Positions 53,802 through 63,944 of a DNA stretch of 64,000 nucleotides are shown here, piece by piece. The position numbers were made by a program, and so were the translations under genes. Numbering within the stretch: position 1 is the stretch's first letter; every line of letters begins with the position of its first letter. A model generated the notes under the pieces. The model searched no databases. It saw only the letters and a program-made list of their open reading frames with translations, and was not told the DNA's origin. The stretch is from an uncultured Lachnospiraceae bacterium (GTDB lineage: Bacteria; Bacillota; Clostridia; Lachnospirales; Lachnospiraceae): the NCBI GenBank assembly GCA_947086895.1, contig CAMUAR010000007.1:27238-91237 (forward strand), written 5' to 3'.

Positions 53802-54641
53802 CTATTTGCTGTAATCATAGAATCCTTTGCCAGTCTTCTTGCCAAGTTTGCCTGCGCGAACCATCTTGCGAAGCAGCGGATGCGGGCGATACTTTGGATC
53901 GCCGGTCTCATTCTGCAAAACTTCCATAATGGCAAGTACGATATCAAGACCAACCAAATCACCGAGTGCAAGCGGTCCCATCGGATGAGAAGCGCCAAGC
54001 TTCATCGCCTCATCGATATCCGAAACACTTGCGATGCCATCTGCATAAATGCCGATTGCTTCATTGATCATTGGAATCAAAATGCGGTTTACAACAAACC
54101 CTGGTGCTTCCTTTACCTCAACTGGCGTCTTGCCAATCTCAACAGCGATAGTCTTAATCTTTTCCACTAACTCTGCCGGAGTGTTTTCGCCTGCAATAAC
54201 CTCAACAAGCTTCATTCTATCCGCCGGATTGAAGAAGTGCATACCGATCATCGGACGGTCAAGACCTGCGCCGATCTCAGTAATCGAGAGGGACGAAGTA
54301 TTTGTCGCAAAAATGCAATCTGGCTTCACAATCGACTGAAGCTCAGAAAATGTTGTCTTCTTAATCTGCATATTCTCTGGAGCAACCTCGATCACCAAAT
54401 CGCAATCCGTGCAGATATCTTTAAGACCTGTCACAATCTTGGCAGCAATTGCGTCCGCCTTCTCCTGGGTGATCTTTTCTTTGCCTACAAGAAATTTCAG
54501 ATTCTTTAAAATTCTATTCTTACCGCCATCGGCAAATTCCTGCTTAATATCACATAAGCAAACTTCATAACCGTCTGTCATAGCAAACGCCTGCGCAATG
54601 CCAGCACCCATTGTTCCCGCGCCAATAATACCTACTTTCAT
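53802..54641 (-). CDS. hbd: 3-hydroxybutyryl-CoA dehydrogenase
   Basis: The 279-residue enzyme reduces acetoacetyl-CoA to 3-hydroxybutyryl-CoA. It has the NAD-binding [17 protein letters not shown] at the N-terminus, the catalytic His in [13 protein letters not shown] near 138, the Glu in LVEVI and [19 protein letters not shown] 54641 lies seven nt after AGGA; the extended frame to 54671 adds ten residues before the Rossmann fold and is unlikely. Length agrees with clostridial Hbd (about 282). Confidence 0.95.
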   Translation of the reverse strand: MKVGIIGAGTMGAGIAQAFAMTDGYEVCLCDIKQEFADGGKNRILKNLKFLVGKEKITQEKADAIAAKIVTGLKDICTDCDLVIEVAPENMQIKKTTFSELQSIVKPDCIFATNTSSLSITEIGAGLDRPMIGMHFFNPADRMKLVEVIAGENTPAELVEKIKTIAVEIGKTPVEVKEAPGFVVNRILIPMINEAIGIYADGIASVSDIDEAMKLGASHPMGPLALGDLVGLDIVLAIMEVLQNETGDPKYRPHPLLRKMVRAGKLGKKTGKGFYDYSK

Positions 54642-54949
54642 TTTCTGTCCTGCTACTAAAAACGTATCCAAAAATGTATACGCCGGATGATTCGCTGCAA
54701 TCCCACAGTTTACAGTTACTGCTTCAACCTATAGATCCGTCAGCTTTGCAGCTTTTCATCGAATTAGCTTTTCCTTTCCTAAGATTTCTTTTTTTGCCCT
54801 CGGTTTTTAAAACCTGACCATCTGTAACTGCGCTCACAAATTTCTATAACCTTTGTTATACCGGGCTATTTTAACGGAACTAGGGCTTTCGTTCCGCAGC
54901 TTTGCCGCGCTTTTCTATGTGAAAAATCTTTCTTAAATATTGCTGATAT
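54642..54949. other. Gap between crt and hbd
   Basis: This 308-bp gap contains a short hairpin CGGAAC/GTTCCG (54876-54897) and otherwise nothing I can support. No start codon with a ribosome site opens a conserved frame. Confidence 0.4.
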
Positions 54950-55741
54950 TTAACAATTCTTAAATGGAACTACTTTCAGCTTCTTCTCTTTATCTTTTTC
55001 AAGGAAATTGCCCATTCCTGCCTTCTGATCTTCTGTCTCAAAGCAGTCGCCAAACAACTTCTCCTCAATTACAATCGCCTGATCCATATCAACCTGAAGT
55101 CCATCATTGATCGCTTTCTTGCAGTTTCTCACTGCAATCGGTGCGTTTGCTGCAATTGTGGAAGCAAGCTTCTTTGCAGCAGGAATCAGCTCTTCCAGCG
55201 GATATACATTATTTACAAGACCAATGCGGTAAGCCTCGTCAGCTTTGATATTGCGCGCGCCGTAGATCATCTCTTTTGCTTTGCCTACCCCTACGATTCT
55301 TGCGAGTCTCTGTGTGCCGCCAAATCCTGGCGTAATGCCAAGCCCTACCTCCGGCTGACCAAACACAGCGTTCTCTGAACAGATACGAATATCGCAGCTC
55401 ATAGAAATCTCACAGCCGCCGCCAAGGGCAAAACCGTTGATTGCAGCAATCACCGGAATCGGGAATGTCTCAAGCTTGCGGAACACGTCGTTGCCTTTTT
55501 TGCCAAACGTCTCGCCCTCCGCTTTTGTCAGGGTGCTCATCTCCGCGATATCCGCACCAGCGACAAAGGACTTCTCACCAGCGCCCGTCAAAATCAGAGC
55601 GCGCACTGTCTGAAGATCAACCGAGTCAAGTGTTTTATCCAACTCGTCAAGCACCTGGCTATTCAGTGCATTTAACGCTTTCTGACGGTCGATTGTAATT
55701 GTACCGACAGCGCCTTCCACTTCATATTTGATAAATTCCAT
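54950..55741 (-). CDS. crt: 3-hydroxybutyryl-CoA dehydratase (crotonase)
   Basis: The 263-residue crotonase-fold enzyme dehydrates 3-hydroxybutyryl-CoA to crotonyl-CoA. The oxyanion-hole segments are SFVAGADIAEM and NGFALGGGCE; the two catalytic glutamates are Glu111 and Glu131 (GQPEVGLGITPG), spaced 20 residues as in the family. It is transcribed with thl and hbd; the gap to thl (264 bp) contains a strong hairpin and a probable IS200/IS605 relic. Confidence 0.95.
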   Translation of the reverse strand: MEFIKYEVEGAVGTITIDRQKALNALNSQVLDELDKTLDSVDLQTVRALILTGAGEKSFVAGADIAEMSTLTKAEGETFGKKGNDVFRKLETFPIPVIAAINGFALGGGCEISMSCDIRICSENAVFGQPEVGLGITPGFGGTQRLARIVGVGKAKEMIYGARNIKADEAYRIGLVNNVYPLEELIPAAKKLASTIAANAPIAVRNCKKAINDGLQVDMDQAIVIEEKLFGDCFETEDQKAGMGNFLEKDKEKKLKVVPFKNC

Positions 55742-55825
55742 CGGATTTTTCTCCTTCTATTTCATACCAAATCAGCGGGGAACCCCACTGATTTTCAAGA
55801 ATAGGTAATTGATTGTTTTTCAAGT

Positions 55826-55900
55826 TTGACGCTCTCCTGCCAAAAGACAGGGGATTCTCGCTTCGCCCACCACAGCCTTAAAAGGTCTTACACAATGTCC
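55826..55900 (-). mobile_element. Probable relic of an IS200/IS605 (TnpB-type) right end
   Basis: On the minus strand a GTGGTGGGCGAAGCGAGAAT segment is followed by a CCCTGTC...GGCAGGA hairpin and then GAGCGTCAA. This resembles the 3' end of TnpB elements, where the omega-RNA scaffold, hairpin and element end coincide. No transposase frame remains. The hairpin is shared with 35022-35041. The call is from memory of such ends. Confidence 0.4.
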
Positions 55901-55950
55901 ACGAGTGTATTGGTTTCGGTGCGCCCCACCGTACCTGTTTCTTTTTTGTG

Positions 55951-55991
55951 CAGGCAGGGCGGCAAGTTTTTTGCACGCCGCCCGTTCCCTG
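55951..55991 (-). other. Strong hairpin after thl
   Basis: GGGCGGC (55957-55963) and GCCGCCC (55977-55983) form a GC stem with a 13-nt loop, extended outward by GCAGG/CCTGC. It lies about 20 nt past the thl stop. There is no U-run, so RNA processing or partial attenuation between thl and crt is more likely than full termination. Confidence 0.55.
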
Positions 55992-56005
55992 CAAAAAATC
56001 CGTTT

Positions 56006-57190
56006 TTAATCCTCGATCTTTACGATTGTGGAGCATCCCATGCCGCCGCCGATGCACAGAGTCGCAAGACCTGTCTTTGCGCCTTTTGCCTGCATCTCAT
56101 GCAGCAGAGTTACAAGAATACGGCAGCCGGAAGCGCCAACCGGATGTCCGAGTGCAATCGCACCGCCATTCGGGTTCAGCTGCTTGTCCACGTCGATGCC
56201 AAGATCTTTGCCCACTGCGACAGACTGAGCAGCAAACGCCTCGTTTGCCTCAATAATATCGAAATCTTCGATCTTCATGCCAGTCTTTGCCAAAACTTTC
56301 TTTGTGGAAGCTACCGGACCGATACCCATAACTTCAGGACGAACACCTGCAAGCGCGCCTGCCACAAATGTAGCCATTGGCTTAACGCCAAGTTCTTTTG
56401 CTTTCTCTTCGCTCATCACAACAATAGCAGCTGCGCCATCATTGATACCAGAAGCATTTCCCGCTGTGACAAAACCGTTCGGATTGATCGGGCGCAGTTT
56501 TGCAAGTCCCTCAATGGTCGAACCGTGTCTTGGACCTTCATCGGTATCAAAAATCACAGTTTCTTTCTTTTTCTTGATCTCAACTGGCACAATCTCCGCC
56601 TTGAATGCGCCGGACTCCTGAGCCGCCTCAGCCTTCTTCTGGCTCTTCAATGCGAACTCGTCAAGCTCCTCGCGGGTAAGTCCCCACTCCTCACAGATAT
56701 TGTCCGCAGTCTTGATCATATGATAATCATTGAAAGCATCCCACAGGGCATCCTTGATCATGGTATCCACAAGGACGCCATTGTTCATACGGTAACCATA
56801 ACGTGCCTGCGGTACTGCATAAGGAGCCATGGACATATTTTCCATGCCGCCTGCAACAACGATATCAGCATCGCCTGCCATAATCATCTGAGCCGCCTGA
56901 TTTACGCAGTTAAGACCTGAACCGCACACAACGTTCATTGTGACAGCCGGCACTTCAATCGGCAGTCCCGCCTTGATTGAAGCCTGGCGTGCAACGTTCT
57001 GTCCCTGACCAGCCTGGATAACGCAGCCCATATAAACCTGGTCAACCTGCTCTGGGGCAACTCCAGCTCTTTTCAGCGCCTCCTTGATCACAATTGCACC
57101 AAGGTCAGCAACCGGCATTGTGGAGAGGGAACCGCCCATTGTACCAATCGCGGTACGGCAGGCACCTGCTAAAACTACTTTCTTTGACAT
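56006..57190 (-). CDS. thl: Acetyl-CoA acetyltransferase (thiolase)
   Basis: The 394-residue thiolase condenses two acetyl-CoA to acetoacetyl-CoA, the first step to butyrate. Catalytic residues are Cys89 (VVCGSG), His349 (GHPVGASG) and Cys379 (LCIGGGMG); NEAFAAQ is at about 315-321. It is the first gene of the cluster, with ribosome site AAGGAGG and a consensus promoter at 57278-57306. The order thl-crt-hbd-bcd-etfB-etfA is as in butyrate-producing Lachnospiraceae; no terminal kinase or CoA-transferase gene is in the window. Confidence 0.96.
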   Translation of the reverse strand: MSKKVVLAGACRTAIGTMGGSLSTMPVADLGAIVIKEALKRAGVAPEQVDQVYMGCVIQAGQGQNVARQASIKAGLPIEVPAVTMNVVCGSGLNCVNQAAQMIMAGDADIVVAGGMENMSMAPYAVPQARYGYRMNNGVLVDTMIKDALWDAFNDYHMIKTADNICEEWGLTREELDEFALKSQKKAEAAQESGAFKAEIVPVEIKKKKETVIFDTDEGPRHGSTIEGLAKLRPINPNGFVTAGNASGINDGAAAIVVMSEEKAKELGVKPMATFVAGALAGVRPEVMGIGPVASTKKVLAKTGMKIEDFDIIEANEAFAAQSVAVGKDLGIDVDKQLNPNGGAIALGHPVGASGCRILVTLLHEMQAKGAKTGLATLCIGGGMGCSTIVKIED

Positions 57191-57277
57191 AGAATTGTCC
57201 TCCTTAAAATATTATGCGTATCTGCATACAAAGAACTCTGAACTTCTCACCGCTACTGCGATAAGATTCCTGGGAAT

Positions 57278-57306
57278 ATCATATCATCTTTTTTCCTGTT
57301 TGTCAA
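57278..57306 (-). promoter_or_regulatory. Consensus sigma-A promoter of the butyrate cluster
   Basis: On the minus strand TTGACA (57301-57306) and TATGAT (57278-57283) are exactly 17 nt apart. The leader to the thl ATG at 57190 is about 80 nt. Confidence 0.85.
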
Positions 57307-57322
57307 ATTTTTATCAATCTTT

Positions 57323-60112
57323 TTATAAATCACCTAAAAGCTTCTCAAATTCGCCTGCAGGCATCGGTTTTCCATAGAAATATCCCTGGATCATATCGCA
57401 TCCAATATCTGCTAAAAATTGCTCTTGTTCCGCATTTTCCACGCCCTCGCACAACACTCTGATATGCAGTTTTTTTGCCATTCCGACAACGCAAGTAATC
57501 ACTGCTTTATCTCCCTCTCCAAGCGTCCCCTTCATAAAAACTTTGTCAAGCTTTAGAATATCAATCGGCAGGCTGTTCAGCGCATTGAGCGAAGAGAACC
57601 CTGAGCCAAAATCATCCATCGACACTTTCGCCCCCATCCGGCGCAGCTCAAGTGCTATTGGAATCACATGTTCCATACTTTCCATATATAAACTTTCTGT
57701 CAGTTCAAACTCCAACAGATACGGCGGTACTTTGTACTGTACAAACAATCCTTTAATATATTCCAACACGGCATTATTATGCAAATGAAAGCGCGAGACA
57801 TTCACGGATACCGGCACAACAGGTTCTCCCGACGCAATCCTTTCTTCCAGCCATCGAAATACTTCATGATAGACATAATAGTCCAGATCTACAATACTTC
57901 CATTGCGCTCAAACACAGGGATAAAAGAGTCAGGATACAAAAATGTACCATCCGCTTTGCGCCAGCGCACCAAAGCTTCTGCACCAATCAATCTTCCCGT
58001 TCGGCATTCTACCTTCGGCTGAAAATATACGCACAGCTCACGATTTTGAATTGCATTTGGAAGATCGTCCGTCATCTGCATCTGCTTGTACAATTCCTCC
58101 AGCATACTGTCCGTAAACATCACTGGCATTCTGGTATTTCGAGAACTCTCCTTTGCACGTTTGCGGGCCATATTTGCATTTGACACCGCCAATTCTGCAA
58201 GATCGCCGTCCTTTACAATATAATACCCAGAATTGATGCTCAGCTTACCGTTAAAAAATTGTTCTCGCATCTTTGCTGCAAACTCTTCATTGCACTCTTT
58301 GATAATATCTCCTATCTTGTCCGCACTCATCTCCGGCGGCATTCTCACCGCCGCCACCAGATTATCCGAAAATACTCTGCTGGCAAACAAAAGCCCCTGT
58401 CGGTTGCTGATCAGTTCTTTTGCGAATTCCCGCAGCAGCTGATCTCCCATCACAATACCATAATGCTCATTGATATATTTAAAATGCCGGATATCTGAGT
58501 AAACAATACACACCACATAATCCTTCGGCGATTCAATTACTGTCTGAAGCCTTCTCAAAAAGACATCGTAGCGGTAGAGTCCCGTCAAACTGTCGCGCTC
58601 TTTTAACTGCTCCATCTTTTCTGTTGTATCTTCCAAATCCCGTATATTTAACAAAAAGTCTGCAATGATACGACCAAAAATCTTTAGCGTATGTATCTCG
58701 CTTTTGTTCCATTCCCGATCCTTGTAAGCATCACAAAAATCAACACACCCGATAAATTTTCCTTTTCGGTACATTGGCACTTCAAGCATAGATTGTACCG
58801 GAGGTTCTATAATTCGGCGTGTTGGCATTTTTTCCGGCATCGTCTGACTGTTAAAACAAAAATAGCCATCGTTGTATGCACCGCGGAAAAACTCCCACTC
58901 CTCAATCAGAGAAGTCTGCAGCTGTCCAAGCGTACTTTTTTTATAAGTTTCTCCTAAATACTCGTAAGAGGATTTCATTTCATAGGGAGTACAAGTAATT
59001 TCTCGTATACAAATGCCAGAAATATCATAATGCACTGCAAGTTTATACATTAACAGATTGATTGTACTGCTGACATCCGTATTTTCTTCCATCAAACGAA
59101 ATGCAAGCTCCACAAGCTTGTAACCAAATGAATCACACTCTTGTATATACTGTTTGTCAAACTTTCTGTCTTCTGAAAGATCTGGTCTTTTTACCTCCTC
59201 CATCTCTCTGTTCCAAAATACAACCTGCCCTTTGGAACATTCCTTGCACCATGCTGCCGCGAGTTTTGCGCGCTCGAACAGCTGGTAAAACTCCTGCCCG
59301 TCTTCTGGATAAAAAGTACAGCCGACACTTGCAGAAAGCAATTGTCCGTTCTCTTTTCCCTCCCCGATACAAAGACCTGCTACCGCCCTCTGCATTCGGA
59401 CAGCAACTTCTCTTGCTTTATCCCGGTCTTTGACATCGCGAATGCAAACAATATAAGTATCCCCTCCAACTCGGCCAACCAGCTGTTCATCCCCCGCGGC
59501 TTCTTTTATCGCATCCGCAATACCAATCAGAACCTCGTCGCCAAAAAAATGCCCCTTTGTGCAGTTGATCCGTGTAAAATTATCGATATCTAACACGACA
59601 ATCACGGATTGCTCCGCTGGTCTGCCTCGATAGTAAGTGCCAAGCACCTGCAGACAACTTTCATAATTGAGGAGTTTTGTCAGCGGATCACGTTTTTTCG
59701 CATTGTGCCAAAGACCGTATTTTTCCCCTTTATGCTCCTCCATCGCCTTGATTCGTCCAACAATCTTTTCCGTTCCGTCCTCTGTTGTAAAATGTTTCCC
59801 CTCAAATACAGTCCAGCAAAAATTCCCATCTTGATACTTCATTCGCAGTTCCACATAAACCCGCTCTTTGCCATTTTCCATCTCCTCCATAAAATGGTCA
59901 AACAACGGCAGATCCCCCTGGTAAATATACGGACGCAAATTCACTCTTGGCTTGTCAAGCCAATGACATTTTCCAAACACACCATCCCTGCAGACGCGGT
60001 TCATAATCCGATCAGCCTTGATCTCATACTCAAACAGCACATCTGTTACAAGACCTGCAATCAATCGATAACTGTCCTCTCCTGCACTTTTATCTTCCGA
60101 AAAACATCCCAT
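57323..60112 (-). CDS. Multidomain cyclic-di-GMP phosphodiesterase (PAS, degenerate GGDEF x2, GAF, EAL)
   Basis: From ATG 60112 (seven nt after AAAGGGG) the 929 residues comprise a PAS-like region (about 10-130), a GGDEF domain whose motif is changed to RVGGDTY (about 145-305), a GAF-like domain (about 325-480), a second GGDEF-like domain with the motif lost (FSDNL, about 500-660) and a C-terminal EAL domain. The EAL domain keeps AEALVRW, ELTESL, DDFGSGFSSL, LKLDK and CEGVE. It should therefore degrade rather than make c-di-GMP; the two broken GGDEF domains may bind GTP or c-di-GMP. Confidence 0.9.
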   Translation of the reverse strand: MGCFSEDKSAGEDSYRLIAGLVTDVLFEYEIKADRIMNRVCRDGVFGKCHWLDKPRVNLRPYIYQGDLPLFDHFMEEMENGKERVYVELRMKYQDGNFCWTVFEGKHFTTEDGTEKIVGRIKAMEEHKGEKYGLWHNAKKRDPLTKLLNYESCLQVLGTYYRGRPAEQSVIVVLDIDNFTRINCTKGHFFGDEVLIGIADAIKEAAGDEQLVGRVGGDTYIVCIRDVKDRDKAREVAVRMQRAVAGLCIGEGKENGQLLSASVGCTFYPEDGQEFYQLFERAKLAAAWCKECSKGQVVFWNREMEEVKRPDLSEDRKFDKQYIQECDSFGYKLVELAFRLMEENTDVSSTINLLMYKLAVHYDISGICIREITCTPYEMKSSYEYLGETYKKSTLGQLQTSLIEEWEFFRGAYNDGYFCFNSQTMPEKMPTRRIIEPPVQSMLEVPMYRKGKFIGCVDFCDAYKDREWNKSEIHTLKIFGRIIADFLLNIRDLEDTTEKMEQLKERDSLTGLYRYDVFLRRLQTVIESPKDYVVCIVYSDIRHFKYINEHYGIVMGDQLLREFAKELISNRQGLLFASRVFSDNLVAAVRMPPEMSADKIGDIIKECNEEFAAKMREQFFNGKLSINSGYYIVKDGDLAELAVSNANMARKRAKESSRNTRMPVMFTDSMLEELYKQMQMTDDLPNAIQNRELCVYFQPKVECRTGRLIGAEALVRWRKADGTFLYPDSFIPVFERNGSIVDLDYYVYHEVFRWLEERIASGEPVVPVSVNVSRFHLHNNAVLEYIKGLFVQYKVPPYLLEFELTESLYMESMEHVIPIALELRRMGAKVSMDDFGSGFSSLNALNSLPIDILKLDKVFMKGTLGEGDKAVITCVVGMAKKLHIRVLCEGVENAEQEQFLADIGCDMIQGYFYGKPMPAGEFEKLLGDL

Positions 60113-60279
60113 GATGATACCCCTTTTCTGCACATACCTCTATGCATATCACAGTTCTTTTCGCGATATTCCCATCAATAAAGCGCCATAAATATAGGTT
60201 TTTAATTTTTCCTATCTATTCTTTCTTCTATAGTATATTTTACCATGGAATAATACTTCTTGACAATAGCAAGTTTTGC

Positions 60280-60774
60280 TTATTCTACCTCATGAACACG
60301 ACATTCCATCTCTCCATCCGCCATTACCTGAGCCATAATATAAGTGGGTCTGCGGCGCTCTTGTCTCGGAAATGAAATGCTCCCCGGATTAAGCAGCATA
60401 ATTCCTTCCTTAACATCAATCATCGGACAGTGAGTATGCCCAAACATCGCCATATCTGCCCCGAGTTCTTTGGCGCGCTGAACTAAACGATCCGTGCTGT
60501 TATACACGGAATAGCCATGACCGTGCGTTAGAAAAATAATATGTTTCCCCTCTCTGATTATAAATTCTCCCGGCAGATCCGTGAAAATATCATTGTTTCC
60601 TGCCACCATATCGACTGGACAGCCAAACAGTGCCATAATATAATCCTGGTCGCGCGCTACATCCCCAAGATGAATAATATAGTCCGGTCTTTTTATTTCT
60701 TTTTGCAGTTTATCCAGGTTGTAATAATATCTGTGGGAATCACTGATCACAAGAATTCTCTTTACAACCTGCAA
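60280..60774 (-). CDS. YfcE/MJ0936-family metallophosphoesterase
   Basis: The 164-residue protein has the calcineurin-like metal motifs in order: DSHR, GDVARDQD, GNND, THGHG and GHTHCP. It would hydrolyse a phosphodiester, natural substrate uncertain. TTG 60774 is the start, seven nt after AAGGAGG, and it overlaps the 3' end of rdgB by 13 nt, indicating coupling. Confidence 0.88.
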   Translation of the reverse strand: MQVVKRILVISDSHRYYYNLDKLQKEIKRPDYIIHLGDVARDQDYIMALFGCPVDMVAGNNDIFTDLPGEFIIREGKHIIFLTHGHGYSVYNSTDRLVQRAKELGADMAMFGHTHCPMIDVKEGIMLLNPGSISFPRQERRRPTYIMAQVMADGEMECRVHEVE

Positions 60775-61355
60775 AGTACTTCCTCCTTTATCGCCGCCAG
60801 CGCTTTTGCGCGGTGACTGACCTGATTTTTCTGTTCCATAGTAAGCTGTGCGGTCGTAGCCGAAAATTCTGGAACATAAAAAATTGGGTCGTAGCCAAAG
60901 CCATTCTCCCCCGCTGATTCATAAGCAATTCTTCCCTCGATCGTCGCTGTGCGCGTCTCCTCGCGCCCATCGGGAAATACTGCTGCGATCGCGCACACAA
61001 ATCTCGCAGTCCGCTCATTCTCTGCCACCCCAGAAAGTTTATCAAGAATATACTTATTTTTTATTTCATAAGAAGTATCTTCCCCTAAAAAACGCGCGGA
61101 ATAAATACCCGGCGCCTTGTTAAGATAATCTACTTCAAGCCCGGAATCATCCGCAAGAGCAGGCAAGCCGGAAGCTGCACAGACCGCTCTCGCTTTAATT
61201 AAGGCATTTTCTTCAAAAGTTTGACCATCCTCGACAATATCCGGCGATACATTTGCTTCCTTCATCGAAACTACCTCATAATCGGTATCCTTCATAATTT
61301 CTCGAATCTCTTTCATCTTTCCGACATTTCCCGTCGCAAAAATAATGCGTTTCAT
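60762..61355 (-). CDS. rdgB: XTP/dITP pyrophosphatase (RdgB/HAM1)
   Basis: The 197-residue enzyme removes non-canonical purine nucleotides (ITP, XTP, dITP) by cleavage to monophosphates, protecting DNA and RNA. The family motifs are FATGNVGKMKEI at the N-terminus, TFEENALIKA, ALADDSGLEVD near 65-75, and GFGYDPIFYVPE followed by SHRAKAL. It overlaps the amidase gene by 4 nt and the phosphoesterase gene by 13 nt. Confidence 0.94.
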   Translation of the reverse strand: MKRIIFATGNVGKMKEIREIMKDTDYEVVSMKEANVSPDIVEDGQTFEENALIKARAVCAASGLPALADDSGLEVDYLNKAPGIYSARFLGEDTSYEIKNKYILDKLSGVAENERTARFVCAIAAVFPDGREETRTATIEGRIAYESAGENGFGYDPIFYVPEFSATTAQLTMEQKNQVSHRAKALAAIKEEVLCRL

Positions 61356-62701
61356 TCGGTCTCCTTTTCACTTTGCTGTTCTAATTCTTTATAGGCGCGC
61401 AAAATTGCATCGTAAAGCCCCTGCGCAATACTCCGTTGTGCTTCCTCCGTTGCCAGCACTTCCATATCAGACGTATTCGACATAAAAGCTGTTTCTACAA
61501 GCGCAACTGGCATTTTTGCATCACGCACAATTGTAACATTATGATCTCTTGCTATAACTCCTCGATCAAAAAGTCCCAAGTGACTATTCATCTCTTCCAT
61601 ACAAATCGACGCAAACCGCCGTGAATTCATCCCTGTCCATCCATTCTGCAATGAATTGTACAATACTTCTGTGCCATGCAATTTTTTTGTTTCATTTGCA
61701 TTACAATGTACGCTTAAGAAAAAATCTGCTTCCACATCATTTGCCAGATTTACTCGCTGCTTCAATGTTGGCCTTACATCATTAAGCCTTGTATAATAAA
61801 CTTTTATCTCGTTATTGTCATCCAACAACTCTTTTAAATAGAAAACAATATTTAAATTGATCGATTTTTCCATATATTCTGCACGCGCGGAAGTTGTTCC
61901 CATATCAATCCCGCCATGCCCTGCATCAATCACAACAATTTTATTGTACACATCTTTTGGTCTTATCAGTGAAATATAAAAGTTCCACTCATCCTCATAA
62001 ACTTTATATACATAAGTTTTATCCAAAGTTAAAAGAAGTGTCTGCGTCAGACTTCCATCATCAAATAATTCCTCGCTGGTTTCAATCTGAGCAACAACAT
62101 CATTGCGCCATGGATAGTACGGATCGTCCGGCGATAACGTTGGAATCGGAGTAAGTGTTACTCCTGGAACTGGTACTTTGCCTGCTATCGTTGGGGTTGG
62201 CATGGCAGTTGGCGTCGGTGTTGGGGGTGTTCCATAATAATAAGTATCCTCTGAAATACGTTTTATTTGATGATCTGCAAGCGCCTTACCGCGAATATTT
62301 GAAATAGTCACCTGAATTTGCCTTGATACCGGCAGCTCTGTCAATACAAGCTCCGCGTCTTCATACCCATCGCTCTTCTCAAAAATAATCGTTCGATCTG
62401 TCAAATTATAATATATATTCGCTGACACCCCAGCAATCCCATCCCACGCAGCAGAAAAGTTCTGCGGCGGCATAGTAATTTCCGGGGGCATAACAGTGAC
62501 AACTGTCATGGTCTCTCCTTGCGTTGGTGCTAAAATATCTGTTATATTTTCTGGTGTTTCTTTGTCTGTCGTCACTCCTGCGGCATCAGAGGATTGTTCT
62601 GCCAACCCAGCGCCTTTTACATACTTTGAAAATGCTAAAACAAGAAACAACAGCAAAATACTGCCCGCCGTCACTCGTCCAATCAATCGCTCTTCGCTCA
62701 A
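61352..62701 (-). CDS. N-acetylmuramoyl-L-alanine amidase with membrane anchor
   Basis: The 449-residue protein starts at TTG 62701, seven nt after GGAGGG. It has a membrane segment (about 8-28), a Thr/Pro-rich part, a beta-rich region resembling an AMIN domain (about 80-150), a second Pro/Thr linker (TPTPTAMPTPT) and a C-terminal Amidase_3 domain with the zinc ligands in VIDAGHGGID and SVHCNAN, and the catalytic Glu in ALVETAFMSN. It cleaves the bond between MurNAc and the stem peptide outside the cell. A CwlD-like spore-cortex role is possible but not shown. Confidence 0.9.
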   Translation of the reverse strand: MSEERLIGRVTAGSILLLFLVLAFSKYVKGAGLAEQSSDAAGVTTDKETPENITDILAPTQGETMTVVTVMPPEITMPPQNFSAAWDGIAGVSANIYYNLTDRTIIFEKSDGYEDAELVLTELPVSRQIQVTISNIRGKALADHQIKRISEDTYYYGTPPTPTPTAMPTPTIAGKVPVPGVTLTPIPTLSPDDPYYPWRNDVVAQIETSEELFDDGSLTQTLLLTLDKTYVYKVYEDEWNFYISLIRPKDVYNKIVVIDAGHGGIDMGTTSARAEYMEKSINLNIVFYLKELLDDNNEIKVYYTRLNDVRPTLKQRVNLANDVEADFFLSVHCNANETKKLHGTEVLYNSLQNGWTGMNSRRFASICMEEMNSHLGLFDRGVIARDHNVTIVRDAKMPVALVETAFMSNTSDMEVLATEEAQRSIAQGLYDAILRAYKELEQQSEKETE

Positions 62702-62969
62702 TATAAGTCCCTCCTAAAGTACTTCACTGCAAAAATATGCATTCACAATTTTTATTGCAGGCTGTAGTATATAGTATATGCATTTTTTCAACCAAATTCA
62801 ACATAATTCGCAAAAGAAATCATAATAAACCCACTATTTTTTCAAGATATATTTTCTGCGATTTTGCTGAAAATACTAATATTTTTTAATTTTCATTTTA
62901 GATTTGTAATATTTCTATTTGTTTTATTATCTATTATTCTAAAAAATACTATAAATTATATATAATTTT

Positions 62970-63893
62970 CTAATCCACAACTTCTCCGGTGTGATAGGAT
63001 CTGCTGCCAAGCTGATGATAAAAGTTTTTTCTTGCTTCCGCTTCTTTTTTCCCTCCCTCGTTAAGCGTGCTAAGCAGCTGTTCCAGTGTGCAGTAAGTCT
63101 TTCCGCACTCCCGCACTCCTTTTTGAAACAACTGATTCATTTCCTGCCATTCTTTTAAATTAATTCCATAACAATTATCATTTACATAAAGCCCGCACAA
63201 AAATGGATGACCATACAGCCGCCGCTCAACAGCCTGCATTCTGCGCTCTTTCTTTCCTTCTCGATCCACAACCAGCCACATCACAATCCCTGTAAAGATA
63301 AATACAGCACGCATGGAATGTTCTGAGAGATTTGGTTTTGGATATGTTTTGTTGTACGATACTGCGACAAGCCTGCCTACTACTTTCCGCTCCATTTTAT
63401 TCAGTTTTGTCAAACGGCGCTGATTTAAAATTGCCGCACTTTTTTTTGTGTAATGCTGTTGAAAATAAAAATCCATCGCACATTCATATTGAAAATGAAT
63501 TCCTGTTTTTTCATGCTGCGAAGTCGCCCCACGCCTTTTTGCTTCCTGCTCCACATAGCGGTAAACGCATGGATGACAGCTGCTGTCAAGCTCATAATGA
63601 CCAATAAACCCCGCAAGATATGCGAGCGCAACCTCCCGCTCCTCCCCCTTAAATTCAAGTGCTTCCGACAGCATCCTTCTTAGAAAAGCGCCACATGCCT
63701 GCTCGTGCAATATCGTTCCCGGCGTCGGACGGACAAGAATTTGGTCTGGAAAAAAATAAAAGAATATATCCGGTCCAGCCAGCCCAAGTGCATATACCTC
63801 TTTATGTGCCGCAATCACTCTTTTTAAAATTCCTTCTTCAAGTCTTTTGTAATTGATTCTGCCAAATAAATAATGCGTGCAGTATGCTGGCAT
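62970..63893 (-). CDS. Zinc-dependent phospholipase C-family protein
   Basis: The 307-residue helical protein matches the zinc-dependent PLC family: an N-terminal MPAYCTHYLFGR, LGLAGPDIFFYFFP near 37, TILHEQACGAFL near 60, YLAGFIGHYELDSSCHPCVYRY near 92-113, and a later HFQYECAMDFY. The His and Asp residues in these segments are the expected metal ligands. There is no signal peptide, so it probably acts inside the cell; many such clostridial proteins are uncharacterised. Confidence 0.82.
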   Translation of the reverse strand: MPAYCTHYLFGRINYKRLEEGILKRVIAAHKEVYALGLAGPDIFFYFFPDQILVRPTPGTILHEQACGAFLRRMLSEALEFKGEEREVALAYLAGFIGHYELDSSCHPCVYRYVEQEAKRRGATSQHEKTGIHFQYECAMDFYFQQHYTKKSAAILNQRRLTKLNKMERKVVGRLVAVSYNKTYPKPNLSEHSMRAVFIFTGIVMWLVVDREGKKERRMQAVERRLYGHPFLCGLYVNDNCYGINLKEWQEMNQLFQKGVRECGKTYCTLEQLLSTLNEGGKKEAEARKNFYHQLGSRSYHTGEVVD

Positions 63894-63944
63894 ATTAAAA
63901 CCTCCTGAACAGTGTATTTTTAAATAAAATTATATGCAGTTGCA

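Noticed and set aside
55826..56920. 364-codon plus-strand open frame over thl
   Set aside because: It is the antisense shadow of the conserved thiolase gene and its product has no recognisable motifs or ribosome site.
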